Below are positions 45,318 to 54,300 of a DNA stretch of 64,000 nt, piece by piece (positions within the stretch are counted from its first letter, which is position 1; every line of letters begins with the position of its first letter). The stretch lies in assembly GCF_000960085.1 (NCBI RefSeq), contig NZ_JYGT01000010.1, positions 265,633 to 329,632 on the forward strand, in the 5' to 3' direction. The notes beneath the pieces are model-generated. The model saw only the letters and a program-made list of their open reading frames with translations, was not told the origin of the DNA and did no database searches. The position numbers and the translations under genes were made by a program. The stretch is from Streptococcus infantis. GTDB lineage: Bacteria > Bacillota > Bacilli > Lactobacillales > Streptococcaceae.

Positions 45318-46868
45318 ATGGAGGAACAGTCGGAAACACTTAGTTCCAAGAAAGAATTTGCCTTTGCGTCAAGTACAATTCTATCTCAAGTAGGGCGAGG
45401 AATTATCGTTGGATTAGTCGTAGGCCTTATTGTTGGGTCTTTTCGATTTTCTATTGAAAAAGGTTTTCATGTCATCCAAGGGCTTTATCGTGATCAAGAT
45501 AATCTTGTACGTAACCTGTTGATTATCTCCTTGCTTTATCTTGTTATTTGCTGGCTTAGTGCTAAATTAACACGCTCAGAAAAGGATATCAAAGGTTCTG
45601 GTATTCCTCAAGTTGAGGCGGAGTTAAAAGGTCTCATGTCACTCAACTGGTGGAGTGTGCTTTGGAAGAAATACATCCTTGGTATTTTAGCAATCGCTAG
45701 TGGACTCATGCTCGGTCGTGAAGGTCCAAGTATTCAACTAGGTGCCGTTGGAGGTAAAGGAATTGCTAAATGGCTGAAATCTAGCCCAGTAGAAGAGCGC
45801 TCTTTAATAGCTAGTGGAGCTGCTGCTGGACTTGCTGCAGCCTTTAACGCTCCAATAGCAGGTCTGCTTTTTGTAGTAGAAGAAGTTTACCATCACTTTT
45901 CAAGATTTTTCTGGGTTTCAACTCTGGCTGCCAGTCTGGTAGCAAACTTTGTCTCTCTTCTGATCTTCGGCTTAACACCTGTTCTGGATATGCCGGATGA
46001 TATCCCTCTCATGAGTTTGAGCCAATATTGGATTTATCTGGTAATGGGGATTTTTCTCGGGCTCTCAGGTTTTATTTATGAAAAAGCAGTTCTGAATGTA
46101 GGCAAGGTTTATGAATGGATTGGCCAAAGGCTTCACGTTGATAAAGCTTATCATCCGATTTTTGCTTTTATTCTTATTATTCCCGTAGGAATTTTTCTAC
46201 CACAGATTCTTGGTGGCGGGAATCAAGTTGTTTTATCCTTAACAGAACAAAATTTTAGTTTCCAAATTATCTTACTTTACTTTATCATTCGCTTTATCTG
46301 GAGCATGATCAGTTACGGAAGTGGACTGCCAGGTGGTATTTTCTTACCAATTTTAGCATTAGGTTCTATACTTGGTGCTCTAGTAGGCGTTATTTGTGTC
46401 AATCTTGGCCTTGTTAGCCAGCAGCAATTTCCTATTTTTGTAATTCTTGGAATGAGCGGTTATTTTGGGGCTATCTCAAAAGCACCTTTGACAGCTATGA
46501 TTCTTGTAACTGAAATGGTTGGTGACATCCGAAATCTAATGCCTTTAGGGATGGTGACCCTAGTAGCTTACATCGTCATGGATTTGCTCAAAGGAGCACC
46601 TGTCTATGAAGCCATGCTGGAGAAAATGTTACCTGAATCAGCAACTGATGACGGAGAAGTTACACTAATAGAAATCCCTGTTTCAGACAAAATAGCTGGA
46701 AAACAAGTACATGAACTCAATTTACCTCATAATGTGCTTATCACAACCCAAGTACATAATGGTAAAAGTAAGACAGTAAATGGATCTACAAGGATGTATC
46801 TAGGAGATATGATCCATCTCGTTATTCCAAAAAGTGAAATTGGAAAAGTAAAAGATTTGCTTTTATAA
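45318..46868 (+). CDS. ClC family chloride/proton transporter with C-terminal TrkA-C-like domain
   Basis: The 516-residue membrane protein has the ClC selectivity motifs GSGIP (93-97), GREGP (133-137, gating Glu135) and GSGLPGGIFLPILALG. The EE of FVVEEVYHH corresponds to the region of the inner proton glutamate. These favour an H+/anion exchanger rather than a channel. The last 75 residues (IPVSDKIAGKQVHELNLPHN to GDMIHLVIPK) form a TrkA-C-like regulatory domain. AAAGGAG lies upstream of the ATG. Confidence 0.9.
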   Translation: MEEQSETLSSKKEFAFASSTILSQVGRGIIVGLVVGLIVGSFRFSIEKGFHVIQGLYRDQDNLVRNLLIISLLYLVICWLSAKLTRSEKDIKGSGIPQVEAELKGLMSLNWWSVLWKKYILGILAIASGLMLGREGPSIQLGAVGGKGIAKWLKSSPVEERSLIASGAAAGLAAAFNAPIAGLLFVVEEVYHHFSRFFWVSTLAASLVANFVSLLIFGLTPVLDMPDDIPLMSLSQYWIYLVMGIFLGLSGFIYEKAVLNVGKVYEWIGQRLHVDKAYHPIFAFILIIPVGIFLPQILGGGNQVVLSLTEQNFSFQIILLYFIIRFIWSMISYGSGLPGGIFLPILALGSILGALVGVICVNLGLVSQQQFPIFVILGMSGYFGAISKAPLTAMILVTEMVGDIRNLMPLGMVTLVAYIVMDLLKGAPVYEAMLEKMLPESATDDGEVTLIEIPVSDKIAGKQVHELNLPHNVLITTQVHNGKSKTVNGSTRMYLGDMIHLVIPKSEIGKVKDLLL

Positions 46869-46930
46869 GTAGTATTAATTTACATAATTTTTATTACGAA
46901 AAGTTATAATATGTTTTGAAAGGTTTCTCT

Positions 46931-47674
46931 ATGAAAAAAAATAAGGCAATTTTGGTATATTTGCTAGGAACATTTATCCAATTAGTATCAGTTTGTCTAG
47001 TTTTCTTTCTATTGAATCGTTACTCTGTTCATTCTGATTTATTAACTATTTCAGGAATCATTCTAGGTGGAATTTCTTCAGCTCTCTGGGGAATAATTGT
47101 TGCTAATCGATATTTTCATATTCATTTTAAGAAGATTTTAAAAGATTTTTTTAACATTCATACTAGTTATAAACACTATTTATTATCTTTCTTCCTAATT
47201 ATATTTGATTTTTCTTTCATATTGTTTGGTGGGAAAATGTTAGAATTTAACTGGTATCTCCCTTTTTTGATGTTCTTCAAATTTATTTTATTTGGAGGAA
47301 TAGAAGAGATTGGATGGCGATATGTATTTCAACCAATTTTACAAGAACATTTGCCGTATTTCCTCTCCACAATCTTAACCTTTTTTAGTTGGGCTATTTG
47401 GCATCTGTTGTACTTTTACATAGATGGTTCTCTGGCAATATTACAATTGACGCCGTTTCTAATTGGATTACTGACAAATTCTTTCATACTATCAGCACTA
47501 TATATTAAAACAAACAATCTCTGGATTTGTGTAATGACTCATTCAATTATTAATGTCTTGTCTCAACTAACCATAGATACTAATCAATACGAAACTTACT
47601 TGATAAAAATCTTCGTCATCTTAGTTTCGTGCTATATGGTAATGAATAAAAAAGAAGAGTATAGTCGTAACTGA
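46931..47674 (+). CDS. CPBP-family intramembrane metalloprotease (CAAX protease-like)
   Basis: The 247-residue protein has seven or so membrane segments and the protease motifs EEIGWRYVFQP (EExxxR), FSWAIWHLLYF (FxxxH) and HSIIN. In streptococci such proteins often serve in bacteriocin immunity or peptide processing. The start at 46931 follows GAAAGGT by 7 bases; TTG at 46916 in frame is less likely. A TATAAT lies at 46905-46910. Base composition is more AT-rich than its neighbours. Confidence 0.85.
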   Translation: MKKNKAILVYLLGTFIQLVSVCLVFFLLNRYSVHSDLLTISGIILGGISSALWGIIVANRYFHIHFKKILKDFFNIHTSYKHYLLSFFLIIFDFSFILFGGKMLEFNWYLPFLMFFKFILFGGIEEIGWRYVFQPILQEHLPYFLSTILTFFSWAIWHLLYFYIDGSLAILQLTPFLIGLLTNSFILSALYIKTNNLWICVMTHSIINVLSQLTIDTNQYETYLIKIFVILVSCYMVMNKKEEYSRN

Positions 47675-47720
47675 TTGTATTAGTAAACTTTCATTTTAAT
47701 AAAATGAAATATAAAACTCC

Positions 47721-47750
47721 AAAACCAAATCAAATATGATTTGGTTTTTA
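47721..47750. terminator. Hairpin terminator after the CPBP gene
   Basis: AAAACCAAATCA and TGATTTGGTTTT form a perfect 12-bp stem with an AATA loop, with a T-run after it. About 45 bases follow the CPBP stop. Confidence 0.8.
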
Positions 47751-47926
47751 TGATAATAAGAATCAAATTTTACTTGAATTACATTTACTAGAGTTGAAGA
47801 TCGACAGAGGAGCATTTAGCAAAAAGTATAAAAAATTTTAATCATAATAAATTAATTAAAAGAAAAACTAAAAAAATTTTTGGTTACAATTGCAAAAATT
47901 TAGATATTGCATATATCACCTATTAC

Positions 47927-47980
<54 letters not shown>

Positions 47981-48008
47981 ACTAGTATAGAAAGATTTGG
48001 AGAAAAAC

Positions 48009-49079
48009 ATGAAACGCGAGATCTTATTAGAACGGATTGATAAACTCAAACAAGTGATGCCCTGGTATGTTCTGGAATATTATCAATCAAAATTAGCCGT
48101 CCCCTACAGTTTTACAACCTTGTACGAATATTTAAAGGAATACGATCGATTTTTCAGCTGGGTTTTAGAATCTGGTATATCGAATGCTGACACCATGGCA
48201 AATATACCTTTAGATGTACTTGAGAATATGACAAAGAAAGACATGGAATCTTTTATTCTTTACTTACGTGAACGCCCTTTGCTTAATGCTAATACGACAA
48301 AGAATGGTGTCTCCCAAACAACCATCAACCGTACTTTATCAGCGCTTTCTAGTCTTTATAAGTACTTGACTGAGGAAGTTGAAAATGAACAAGGGGAACC
48401 TTATTTCTATCGCAATGTTATGAAGAAAGTTGCTACCAAGAAAAAGAAAGAAACTTTGGCTGCTCGAGCCGAAAATATCAAGCAAAAGCTCTTTTTAGGC
48501 GATGAAACAGAGGGTTTTTTGAATTATATCGATGAGGAATACCCCAAAACTCTCTCAAATCGTGCCCTATCCTCTTTTAATAAGAATAAAGAGCGAGATT
48601 TGGCAATTATTGCACTCCTTCTTGCCTCTGGTGTACGTCTCTCTGAGGCAGTAAATCTGGATCTTCGAGACCTTAATCTCAAGATGATGGTGATTGATGT
48701 AACTCGAAAAGGTGGAAAACGAGACTCGGTCAATGTTGCTGCCTTTGCTAAACCTTATTTAGAGCAATATCTCGCTATTCGAGACAAACGTTATAAGACA
48801 GAAAAGACTGATACAGCTCTCTTTCTAACTTTATATAGAGGTGTTCCAAACCGTATTGACGCTTCTAGTGTCGAAAAGATGGTAGCCAAGTATTCAGAAG
48901 ACTTCAAAGTACGCGTAACACCCCATAAACTGCGTCATACACTAGCAACTCGTCTCTATGATGCGACCAAATCACAGGTTATGGTCAGTCACCAGCTAGG
49001 ACATGCTAGCACACAAGTTACCGACTTGTATACCCATATCGTTAATGATGAGCAGAAAAATGCCTTGGATAGTTTATAA
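48009..49079 (+). CDS. xerS: Tyrosine recombinase XerS
   Basis: The 356-residue recombinase has the catalytic residues of the tyrosine family: Arg in [13 protein letters not shown], Lys in TRKGGKRDS, His and Arg in [15 protein letters not shown], His in [10 protein letters not shown] and the nucleophile in DLYTH. The N-terminal SAM-like DNA-binding part spans residues 1-150. It resolves chromosome dimers at difSL alone, without a XerC/XerD pair. GGAG lies 7 bases before the ATG at 48009; TTG at 47997 is rejected. Length matches the family. Confidence 0.95.
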   Translation: MKREILLERIDKLKQVMPWYVLEYYQSKLAVPYSFTTLYEYLKEYDRFFSWVLESGISNADTMANIPLDVLENMTKKDMESFILYLRERPLLNANTTKNGVSQTTINRTLSALSSLYKYLTEEVENEQGEPYFYRNVMKKVATKKKKETLAARAENIKQKLFLGDETEGFLNYIDEEYPKTLSNRALSSFNKNKERDLAIIALLLASGVRLSEAVNLDLRDLNLKMMVIDVTRKGGKRDSVNVAAFAKPYLEQYLAIRDKRYKTEKTDTALFLTLYRGVPNRIDASSVEKMVAKYSEDFKVRVTPHKLRHTLATRLYDATKSQVMVSHQLGHASTQVTDLYTHIVNDEQKNALDSL

Positions 49080-49113
49080 TGATACATAATATAGTTTATG
49101 TAATATTTAAAAT

Positions 49114-49151
49114 AGAGCGATAGATTTTTGATTATCTAACGCTCTTTTTTT
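49114..49151 (+). terminator. xerS terminator
   Basis: AGAGCG with TAGAT pairs to ATCTA and CGCTCT, followed by seven T. It ends xerS before the convergent reverse gene. Confidence 0.88.
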
Positions 49152-49155
49152 GTTA

Positions 49156-49797
49156 TTATAAAAATTCAATCCAATAATTTCTGTGTGGCTCAATTATAAC
49201 TGGCTTTCCCCAAAATGACTTTAGATAAGCCAGATTCGCAGGGGTTACGGGTCTTTTTTCTTCATTGTACTTCTCAGCACTTTCTTTCGTTAAAAAACAT
49301 TTAACAGCTTCATATGGCGTACCGTCACTAGCTGTACGATCAATATCCATATAAGCAATTTCATCACCTTTTTGAGGACTGTCAGTAAGAAGTTTTCCAA
49401 TAAAGTAGACTGTTTTATTTTTCATTAATTCATAAGCTTTACAATTTTCAAGTCGGTTATTCGCTGCTGCATACATAATACAAAAACTATCCACGATGTC
49501 TTTCATTGGCATTAACGCTTCTTTGCTTACGATGATTTCCTCAGGAGCAAGACCCCCAATAATCAAGTCTTTAAAATGAGCTTGCTGAATAACATTGTCT
49601 AAGGCCATTCCCAGAGGGATTTGTACAGCTTGAAAACCTAAAGGTTCTAACTCTTGTCTTTTCTTATCGAAGTGTTCTTGTGTGATACTGACATTCAAAT
49701 CGTATGGATTTGTAGTTTCTTGTTTCTTAAAAAATGCTACCACAGTACGATCTAACTGTTCAAATAGACCAAGATTTTCAACTGGAATCTTTATCAT
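49156..49797 (-). CDS. Hypothetical protein, possibly SseB-like
   Basis: The 213-residue soluble protein begins MIKIPVENLGLFEQLDRTVV. It has VYFIGKLLTDSPQKGDEIAY in the middle and a conserved-looking end AVKCFLTKESAEKYN, then FWGKPVIIEPHRNYWIEFL. The pairing of a stress-type N-terminal region with a CFLTKESAEKY-like segment loosely resembles SseB-type domains. GAGGAAAA lies before the ATG. Convergent with xerS. Function unknown. Confidence 0.55.
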   Translation of the reverse strand: MIKIPVENLGLFEQLDRTVVAFFKKQETTNPYDLNVSITQEHFDKKRQELEPLGFQAVQIPLGMALDNVIQQAHFKDLIIGGLAPEEIIVSKEALMPMKDIVDSFCIMYAAANNRLENCKAYELMKNKTVYFIGKLLTDSPQKGDEIAYMDIDRTASDGTPYEAVKCFLTKESAEKYNEEKRPVTPANLAYLKSFWGKPVIIEPHRNYWIEFL

Positions 49798-49874
49798 TAT
49801 TAATTTTTCCTCTATATATTTAAAATTTCCACTATATTATACTCTCATGATGATCGATTATCAAGTTTAAATAA

Positions 49875-49905
49875 AAAAGAAATCCACATTACATGGATCT
49901 CTCTT
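49875..49905 (-). terminator. lplA terminator
   Basis: Read on the reverse strand, ATCCA and TGGAT close a 7-base loop and are followed by TTTCTTTTTTATTT. It lies directly after the lplA stop. Confidence 0.6.
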
Positions 49906-49908
49906 TCT

Positions 49909-50898
49909 TTATTCCACCACTGCCTCAGCAATTTCTTCTGCAGTGATTCCTGCGAAGTAACGACCTAGGTTAATGGTTTGAAGTGCTTTAAGTACATCTT
50001 CGCGTTCGTATTTAACACCACGAAGGACATCTTCTACTGCTGCTACATCTTCGATACCAAAGAAGTCACCGTAAATCTTAATGTCTTGAATTTTTGATTC
50101 AATAACATTAGCAAAGATTTCTACCTTACCGCTTGGGAATTTTGTGCCACGACGGACATTGTATTCAGGAGACTTTCCATAGTTCCAGTCCCAAGTCCCA
50201 AACTTAGTTTCTTTGATTCGATTAATTTCAGCCAATTCCTCATCTGAGAAGACATACTCTGTCATTTCAGGGTATTCTTTTTTCATGTATTCCAAAAGTA
50301 AGTCACGAAATTCTTCTACAGTAATTTTTTCTGGCAATTCGTCTACGATATTGGTTACTCGTGCGCGAACTGATTTAAAACCTTTTGATTCGAACTTGTC
50401 TTTAGAAACCTTAAGTGCGTTAGCTAGGACTGACAAATCTACGTCAAATAGAAGACAACCATGGTGCATGATACGGCCATTGATATAGGCTTGTGCATTT
50501 CCACAGAATTTCTTACCGTCGATTTCTAAATCGTTACGGCCTGTAAATTCAGCTTTAACACCAAGTTCAGCTAAAGTATTGATAACTGGAGTAGAGAAGC
50601 TCTTGAAGTCAAAGGCCTTGTTTTCATCTTCTTTTGAAATGATTGTATAGTTAAGGTTGTTCAAATCATGGTAAACAGCTCCACCACCACTGATTCGACG
50701 GACTACTTCAATTCCATTTTCACGAACATAGTCACGGTTAATTTCTTCAACCGTATTTTGGTGACGTCCTACAATAATAGATGGTTTGTTAATCCAAAGA
50801 AGGAAGATTTGATCCTCGTCCAAAAGGTGTTTAAAAGCATATTCCTCTAAAGCAATATTAAAGGCAGTGTCGTTTGAATGATTGATAATGTATTTCAT
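49909..50898 (-). CDS. lplA: Lipoate-protein ligase A
   Basis: The 329-residue enzyme has ILWINKPSIIVGRHQNTVEE-type sequence near the start (IIVGRHQNTVEEINRDYV), RRISGGGAVYHDLNNLNY, GRNDLEIDGKKFCGNAQ and a C-terminal LplA accessory domain (KFPSGKVEIFANV). It attaches lipoate to lipoyl domains. It sits directly downstream of the dehydrogenase operon, whose LpdA carries the lipoyl domain that is its likely substrate. A terminator hairpin separates the two, so it is probably made from its own promoter. Confidence 0.92.
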   Translation of the reverse strand: MKYIINHSNDTAFNIALEEYAFKHLLDEDQIFLLWINKPSIIVGRHQNTVEEINRDYVRENGIEVVRRISGGGAVYHDLNNLNYTIISKEDENKAFDFKSFSTPVINTLAELGVKAEFTGRNDLEIDGKKFCGNAQAYINGRIMHHGCLLFDVDLSVLANALKVSKDKFESKGFKSVRARVTNIVDELPEKITVEEFRDLLLEYMKKEYPEMTEYVFSDEELAEINRIKETKFGTWDWNYGKSPEYNVRRGTKFPSGKVEIFANVIESKIQDIKIYGDFFGIEDVAAVEDVLRGVKYEREDVLKALQTINLGRYFAGITAEEIAEAVVE

Positions 50899-50963
50899 AG
50901 TATTTCCAAAAATCTAGTTTTTAAATTCTGTTCATAGCAATCCAATTTTCTAAAGTGGTAAAA

Positions 50964-50993
50964 AGAAATGTAACGATAACACGTTACATTTCT
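50964..50993 (-). terminator. Terminator of the E1-E2-E3 operon
   Basis: AGAAATGTAACG and CGTTACATTTCT are perfect 12-base inverted arms around ATAACA, and the reverse strand continues into a T-rich run. It lies between the end of lpdA and the start of lplA. Confidence 0.8.
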
Positions 50994-51092
50994 CGGAAAA
51001 ATTGAGACAAGAGGCTCAATTTTAAGGCATGGAACTCTAATAGAGGTCGCTGCCGTCCGTACTACTTTAAGAAAATTTAGTTAAAAACTTAT

Positions 51093-52796
51093 TTATTTTT
51101 TCTTAGGTGAATGGATGGCCATTCCAAGAACATCAGCAAATGCTTCGTACATAACTTCTGAGTATGTTGGGTGTCCGTGGATTGTCTTAAGCATTTCTTC
51201 AACAGTGATTTCCATTTCAATGATACTTGACGCTTCATTGATCAACTCTGCTGCTGCAGGACCAATGATATGAACACCAAGGATTTCACCATATTTCTTG
51301 TCTGCAATGACTTTAACGAAACCTTGAGCCGCATCTGATGCAATGGCACGACCGTTAGCCGCAAAGTTGAATTTACCAATTTGAACATCATATTTTTCAC
51401 GAGCTTGTTCTTCTGTCAAACCAACTGCTGCTACTTCTGGAAGTGTGTAGATAGCTGCAGGAGTTAAGTTCAATTTGGCAACAGCGTGGTTTCCTTTAAG
51501 GGCATTTTCAGCGGCAACTTCACCCATACGGAAGGCAGCGTGAGCCAACATCTTAGTACCGTTGATATCACCTGGTGCATAGATACCTGGAACAGAAGTT
51601 TCCATGTATTCATTAACCTTGATACGACCACGGTCTAATTCAAACTCAACATCTCCGATACCTTCAAGATCTGGAACACGACCGATTGAAAGAAGGGCTT
51701 TATCCGCGATGATATCATCTTTTCCTTCAACCTTGATACGGAGCTTGCCATCTTCTTCGATAATTTCTTGGAGTTTTGTATCAGTCAAGATTGTCATACC
51801 TTTACGTTCAAGGATTAAACGAAGGTTCTTAGATACTTCCGCATCCATAGCTGGAACAATACGATCCATCATTTCGATAACAGTAACTTTTGAACCAAAT
51901 GTCATGAAAGCTTGTCCAAGTTCGATTCCGACAACACCGCCACCAATGATGACAAGGCTTTCTGGAACTTCATTCATTTCAAGGATATCATCACTAGTCA
52001 TCACAAGAGATGATTCCATACCAGGAACGTTGATTTTGCTTACTTTTGAACCACCAGCAAGGATGATCTTCTTAGTTTCAAGCAATTCAGAACCATTTAC
52101 CAAGACATTCTTATCTTTAGTAATAGTACCGATACCTTTATGAACATCAACGCCGTAGCTACGAAGTAGTCCTGCAACACCACCAACAAGAGTATTAACA
52201 ACTTTAGATTTTGTTTCTAAAAGTTTGTCCATATCAACTGTGAAGTTAGGATTTTCAATCACGATACCTCGATTTGCAGCATGACCGATATTCTCGATAA
52301 TTTCAGCGTTATGGAGGTAAGTCTTAGTTGGGATACATCCGCGGTTCAAGCATGTTCCACCAAGTTCAGATTTCTCAACAAGAGCAACCTTACCACCTAA
52401 TTGAGCTGCTTTAATAGCAGATACATAACCAGCAGGTCCACCACCAATAACAACGATATCGTAAGCATCATCGCTCTTACCATCATCGTTTGAAGCACTT
52501 GCAGCAGGTGCTGGACTAGCTTCAGGTGCTGCTGCGCCAGCTGTTGGGATATTTTCCCCTTCCTCACCAAGATAACCGATAACTTCAGTAACAGGAACAG
52601 TTTCACCATCACCTTTAAGGATAGCGATCAAGTATCCATCTTCTTCTGCTTCTAATTCCATGCTGACTTTGTCAGTCATGATTTCCAAAAGGATTTCTCC
52701 TTCTTTTACAAATTCTCCGACTTTTTTATTCCATTGGACGATTTGTCCTTCTGTCATATCCACGCCGGCTTTTGGCATAATTACTTCTAAGGCCAT
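51093..52796 (-). CDS. lpdA: Dihydrolipoamide dehydrogenase (E3) with N-terminal lipoyl domain
   Basis: The 567-residue protein starts with a lipoyl domain (MALEVIMPKAGVDMTEG, lipoyl Lys43 in MTDKVSMELE), then an Ala/Pro-rich linker (about 82-103), then the flavoprotein: FAD motif VVIGGGPAGYVSAI, redox disulfide GGTCLNRGCIP, NAD motif VIIGGGVVGIELGQ and the C-terminal HGHPTYSEV. It reoxidises dihydrolipoamide with NAD. Lipoyl domains normally sit on E2, but the E2 here has none, so this one must serve the whole complex. AAAGGAAG precedes the ATG. Confidence 0.94.
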   Translation of the reverse strand: MALEVIMPKAGVDMTEGQIVQWNKKVGEFVKEGEILLEIMTDKVSMELEAEEDGYLIAILKGDGETVPVTEVIGYLGEEGENIPTAGAAAPEASPAPAASASNDDGKSDDAYDIVVIGGGPAGYVSAIKAAQLGGKVALVEKSELGGTCLNRGCIPTKTYLHNAEIIENIGHAANRGIVIENPNFTVDMDKLLETKSKVVNTLVGGVAGLLRSYGVDVHKGIGTITKDKNVLVNGSELLETKKIILAGGSKVSKINVPGMESSLVMTSDDILEMNEVPESLVIIGGGVVGIELGQAFMTFGSKVTVIEMMDRIVPAMDAEVSKNLRLILERKGMTILTDTKLQEIIEEDGKLRIKVEGKDDIIADKALLSIGRVPDLEGIGDVEFELDRGRIKVNEYMETSVPGIYAPGDINGTKMLAHAAFRMGEVAAENALKGNHAVAKLNLTPAAIYTLPEVAAVGLTEEQAREKYDVQIGKFNFAANGRAIASDAAQGFVKVIADKKYGEILGVHIIGPAAAELINEASSIIEMEITVEEMLKTIHGHPTYSEVMYEAFADVLGMAIHSPKKK

Positions 52797-52835
52797 ATCT
52801 TACTTCCTTTATCTATATTTCTAATAATAAATACT

Positions 52836-53879
52836 TTAAACCAACATTGAGATTGGGTTTTCAATCAAAGCTTTCAGGTCTTTCATAAACTTAGCACCAG
52901 CCATACCATCTACGACACGGTGGTCAATTGTCAATCCAAGACTCATAATTGGACGAATCACGATTTCACCATTTACTACAACAGGTTTTTCAACTGTTGA
53001 GCTAACACCGAGGATGGCTGAGTTCGGTTGGTTGATGATAGGACCAAATGATTGAACACCAAACATTCCCAAGTTACTGATAGTGAAAGTTGAATTTTGC
53101 AATTCGCTAGGAGCTAGTTTACCATCCAAAGTACGTCCGATAACATCTTTAAATGCAACAACCAATTCAGACAAGGTCATCTTTTCAGCATTGTAGACAA
53201 CTGGTGTCATAAGACCATTATCCATACCAACAGCCATCGCAAGGTTGACGTAGTTGTGGGTGATAATTGTCTTACCATCTTCCGTTAATGACGCGTTAAT
53301 GTATGGGTGTTTCATAAGAGTCTTAACAACCGCTAGAGAAAGCAAGTCTGTAACAGTGATTTTCTTACCAGTTGCTTCCATAATTGGATCAAGAACTTTC
53401 TTACGAAGGGCAAGCAATTCAGACATATCTACATCATAGTTAAGCGTAAAGGTTGGAGCAGTTAAGTATGACTCAACCATACGTTGAGCAATAACCTTAC
53501 GCATAGGAGTCATCGGAATGCGTTCGATTTCTCCATAAGGCGTTACGTTGTCTGGAACTTCTTCCACTTTCTCAATTTGAGCAGGTGATTTAATGGTGTC
53601 ATTTTCGATATTTTCAGGAAGATAGGCCAAAACGTCCTTCTTCATGATTTTACCACGATGACCTGTTCCTTGGATTTCTTGCCAAGCAATATTATGTTCT
53701 AATGCAATTCGTTTTGCGAGTGGTGAAATGCGAACCACGTTAGTGTCTTTATATGTTTCCACGTCTTCTTTGTGGACACGACCGTTTGCGCCTGAGCCAG
53801 AAATGTCATAGAGATTAATTCCTAAATCATCCGCTAATTTTCTAGCTGCAGGAGTCGCTCTTAGCTTATCATCAGCCAT
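52836..53879 (-). CDS. acoC: E2 dihydrolipoamide acyltransferase without a lipoyl domain
   Basis: The 347-residue protein starts MADDKLRATPAARKLADDLG. It has two subunit-binding-type segments in a row (about residues 8-44 and 50-84, the second ISPLAKRIALEHNIAW to GKIMKKDVLAYL), then the catalytic acyltransferase domain from RIPMTPMRKVIAQRMV to DHRVVDGMAGAKFM with the active-site His-Asp. No lipoyl domain is present. The start at 53879 is set by AGGAGAGG and family agreement, over a reading from 53924. It forms the core of a pyruvate or acetoin dehydrogenase. Confidence 0.92.
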   Translation of the reverse strand: MADDKLRATPAARKLADDLGINLYDISGSGANGRVHKEDVETYKDTNVVRISPLAKRIALEHNIAWQEIQGTGHRGKIMKKDVLAYLPENIENDTIKSPAQIEKVEEVPDNVTPYGEIERIPMTPMRKVIAQRMVESYLTAPTFTLNYDVDMSELLALRKKVLDPIMEATGKKITVTDLLSLAVVKTLMKHPYINASLTEDGKTIITHNYVNLAMAVGMDNGLMTPVVYNAEKMTLSELVVAFKDVIGRTLDGKLAPSELQNSTFTISNLGMFGVQSFGPIINQPNSAILGVSSTVEKPVVVNGEIVIRPIMSLGLTIDHRVVDGMAGAKFMKDLKALIENPISMLV

Positions 53880-54300
53880 GACCTCTCCTATTCTATTTAT
53901 GATGCAAAGGGCATCAAAAGTCACAGTGAAAATGGGAAAATTGACGAAGAAACTTTAGTTTCTAAGAAAGTTTATCTTTTTCACACAGACTTTAGCCCGA
54001 GTTCATTTTTAAGATATCAAGAACGTAGAGGACAAAGAAAAAATAGGAGATTGAGGCTGTGTTCGATGAACACAAGGAAATCTATCTTTTTTCACAGTCC
54101 TCCGTCCGGATTCAATTCTACAAGCAACTTGGATACACACGTATCTCAAGTTGCTACGATTGCCGCTATCAGGCGGTCAACCTAGTAGACTTACTAATTC
54201 GTTCGTCGAATAGAATCGATTCGACTCACTCATGTCGCATTTTATCTATTTCAAAATGAAAGATAAAACCACGAATATGTTACATAATTTATTTTATGTA
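53880..54300 (-). ncRNA. Structured 420-nt spacer inside the dehydrogenase operon
   Basis: No gene fits between E1beta and E2, but strong hairpins do: AGAAAC/GTTTCT (53948-53963), GTGTTC/GAACAC (54059-54073), AGCAACTTG plus GATAC pairing to GTATC plus CAAGTTGCT (54123-54155), CCGC/GCGG (54162-54175) and GTCGAAT/ATTCGAC (54205-54225). Two imperfect copies of a TATCTTTTTCACA...GATTCA-like stretch occur near 53970 and 54080. It may be an RNA processing site, attenuator, or inserted repeat. No identity is claimed. Confidence 0.45.

Noticed and set aside
48009..49079. Phage or mobile-element integrase
   Set aside because: Length, catalytic context and the difSL site upstream identify it as chromosomal XerS; no other phage or element genes are nearby.
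51604..52143. 179-codon open frame antisense to lpdA
   Set aside because: It lies wholly within lpdA, is rich in Ser/Arg/Thr as expected of an antisense shadow, and has no ribosome binding site.
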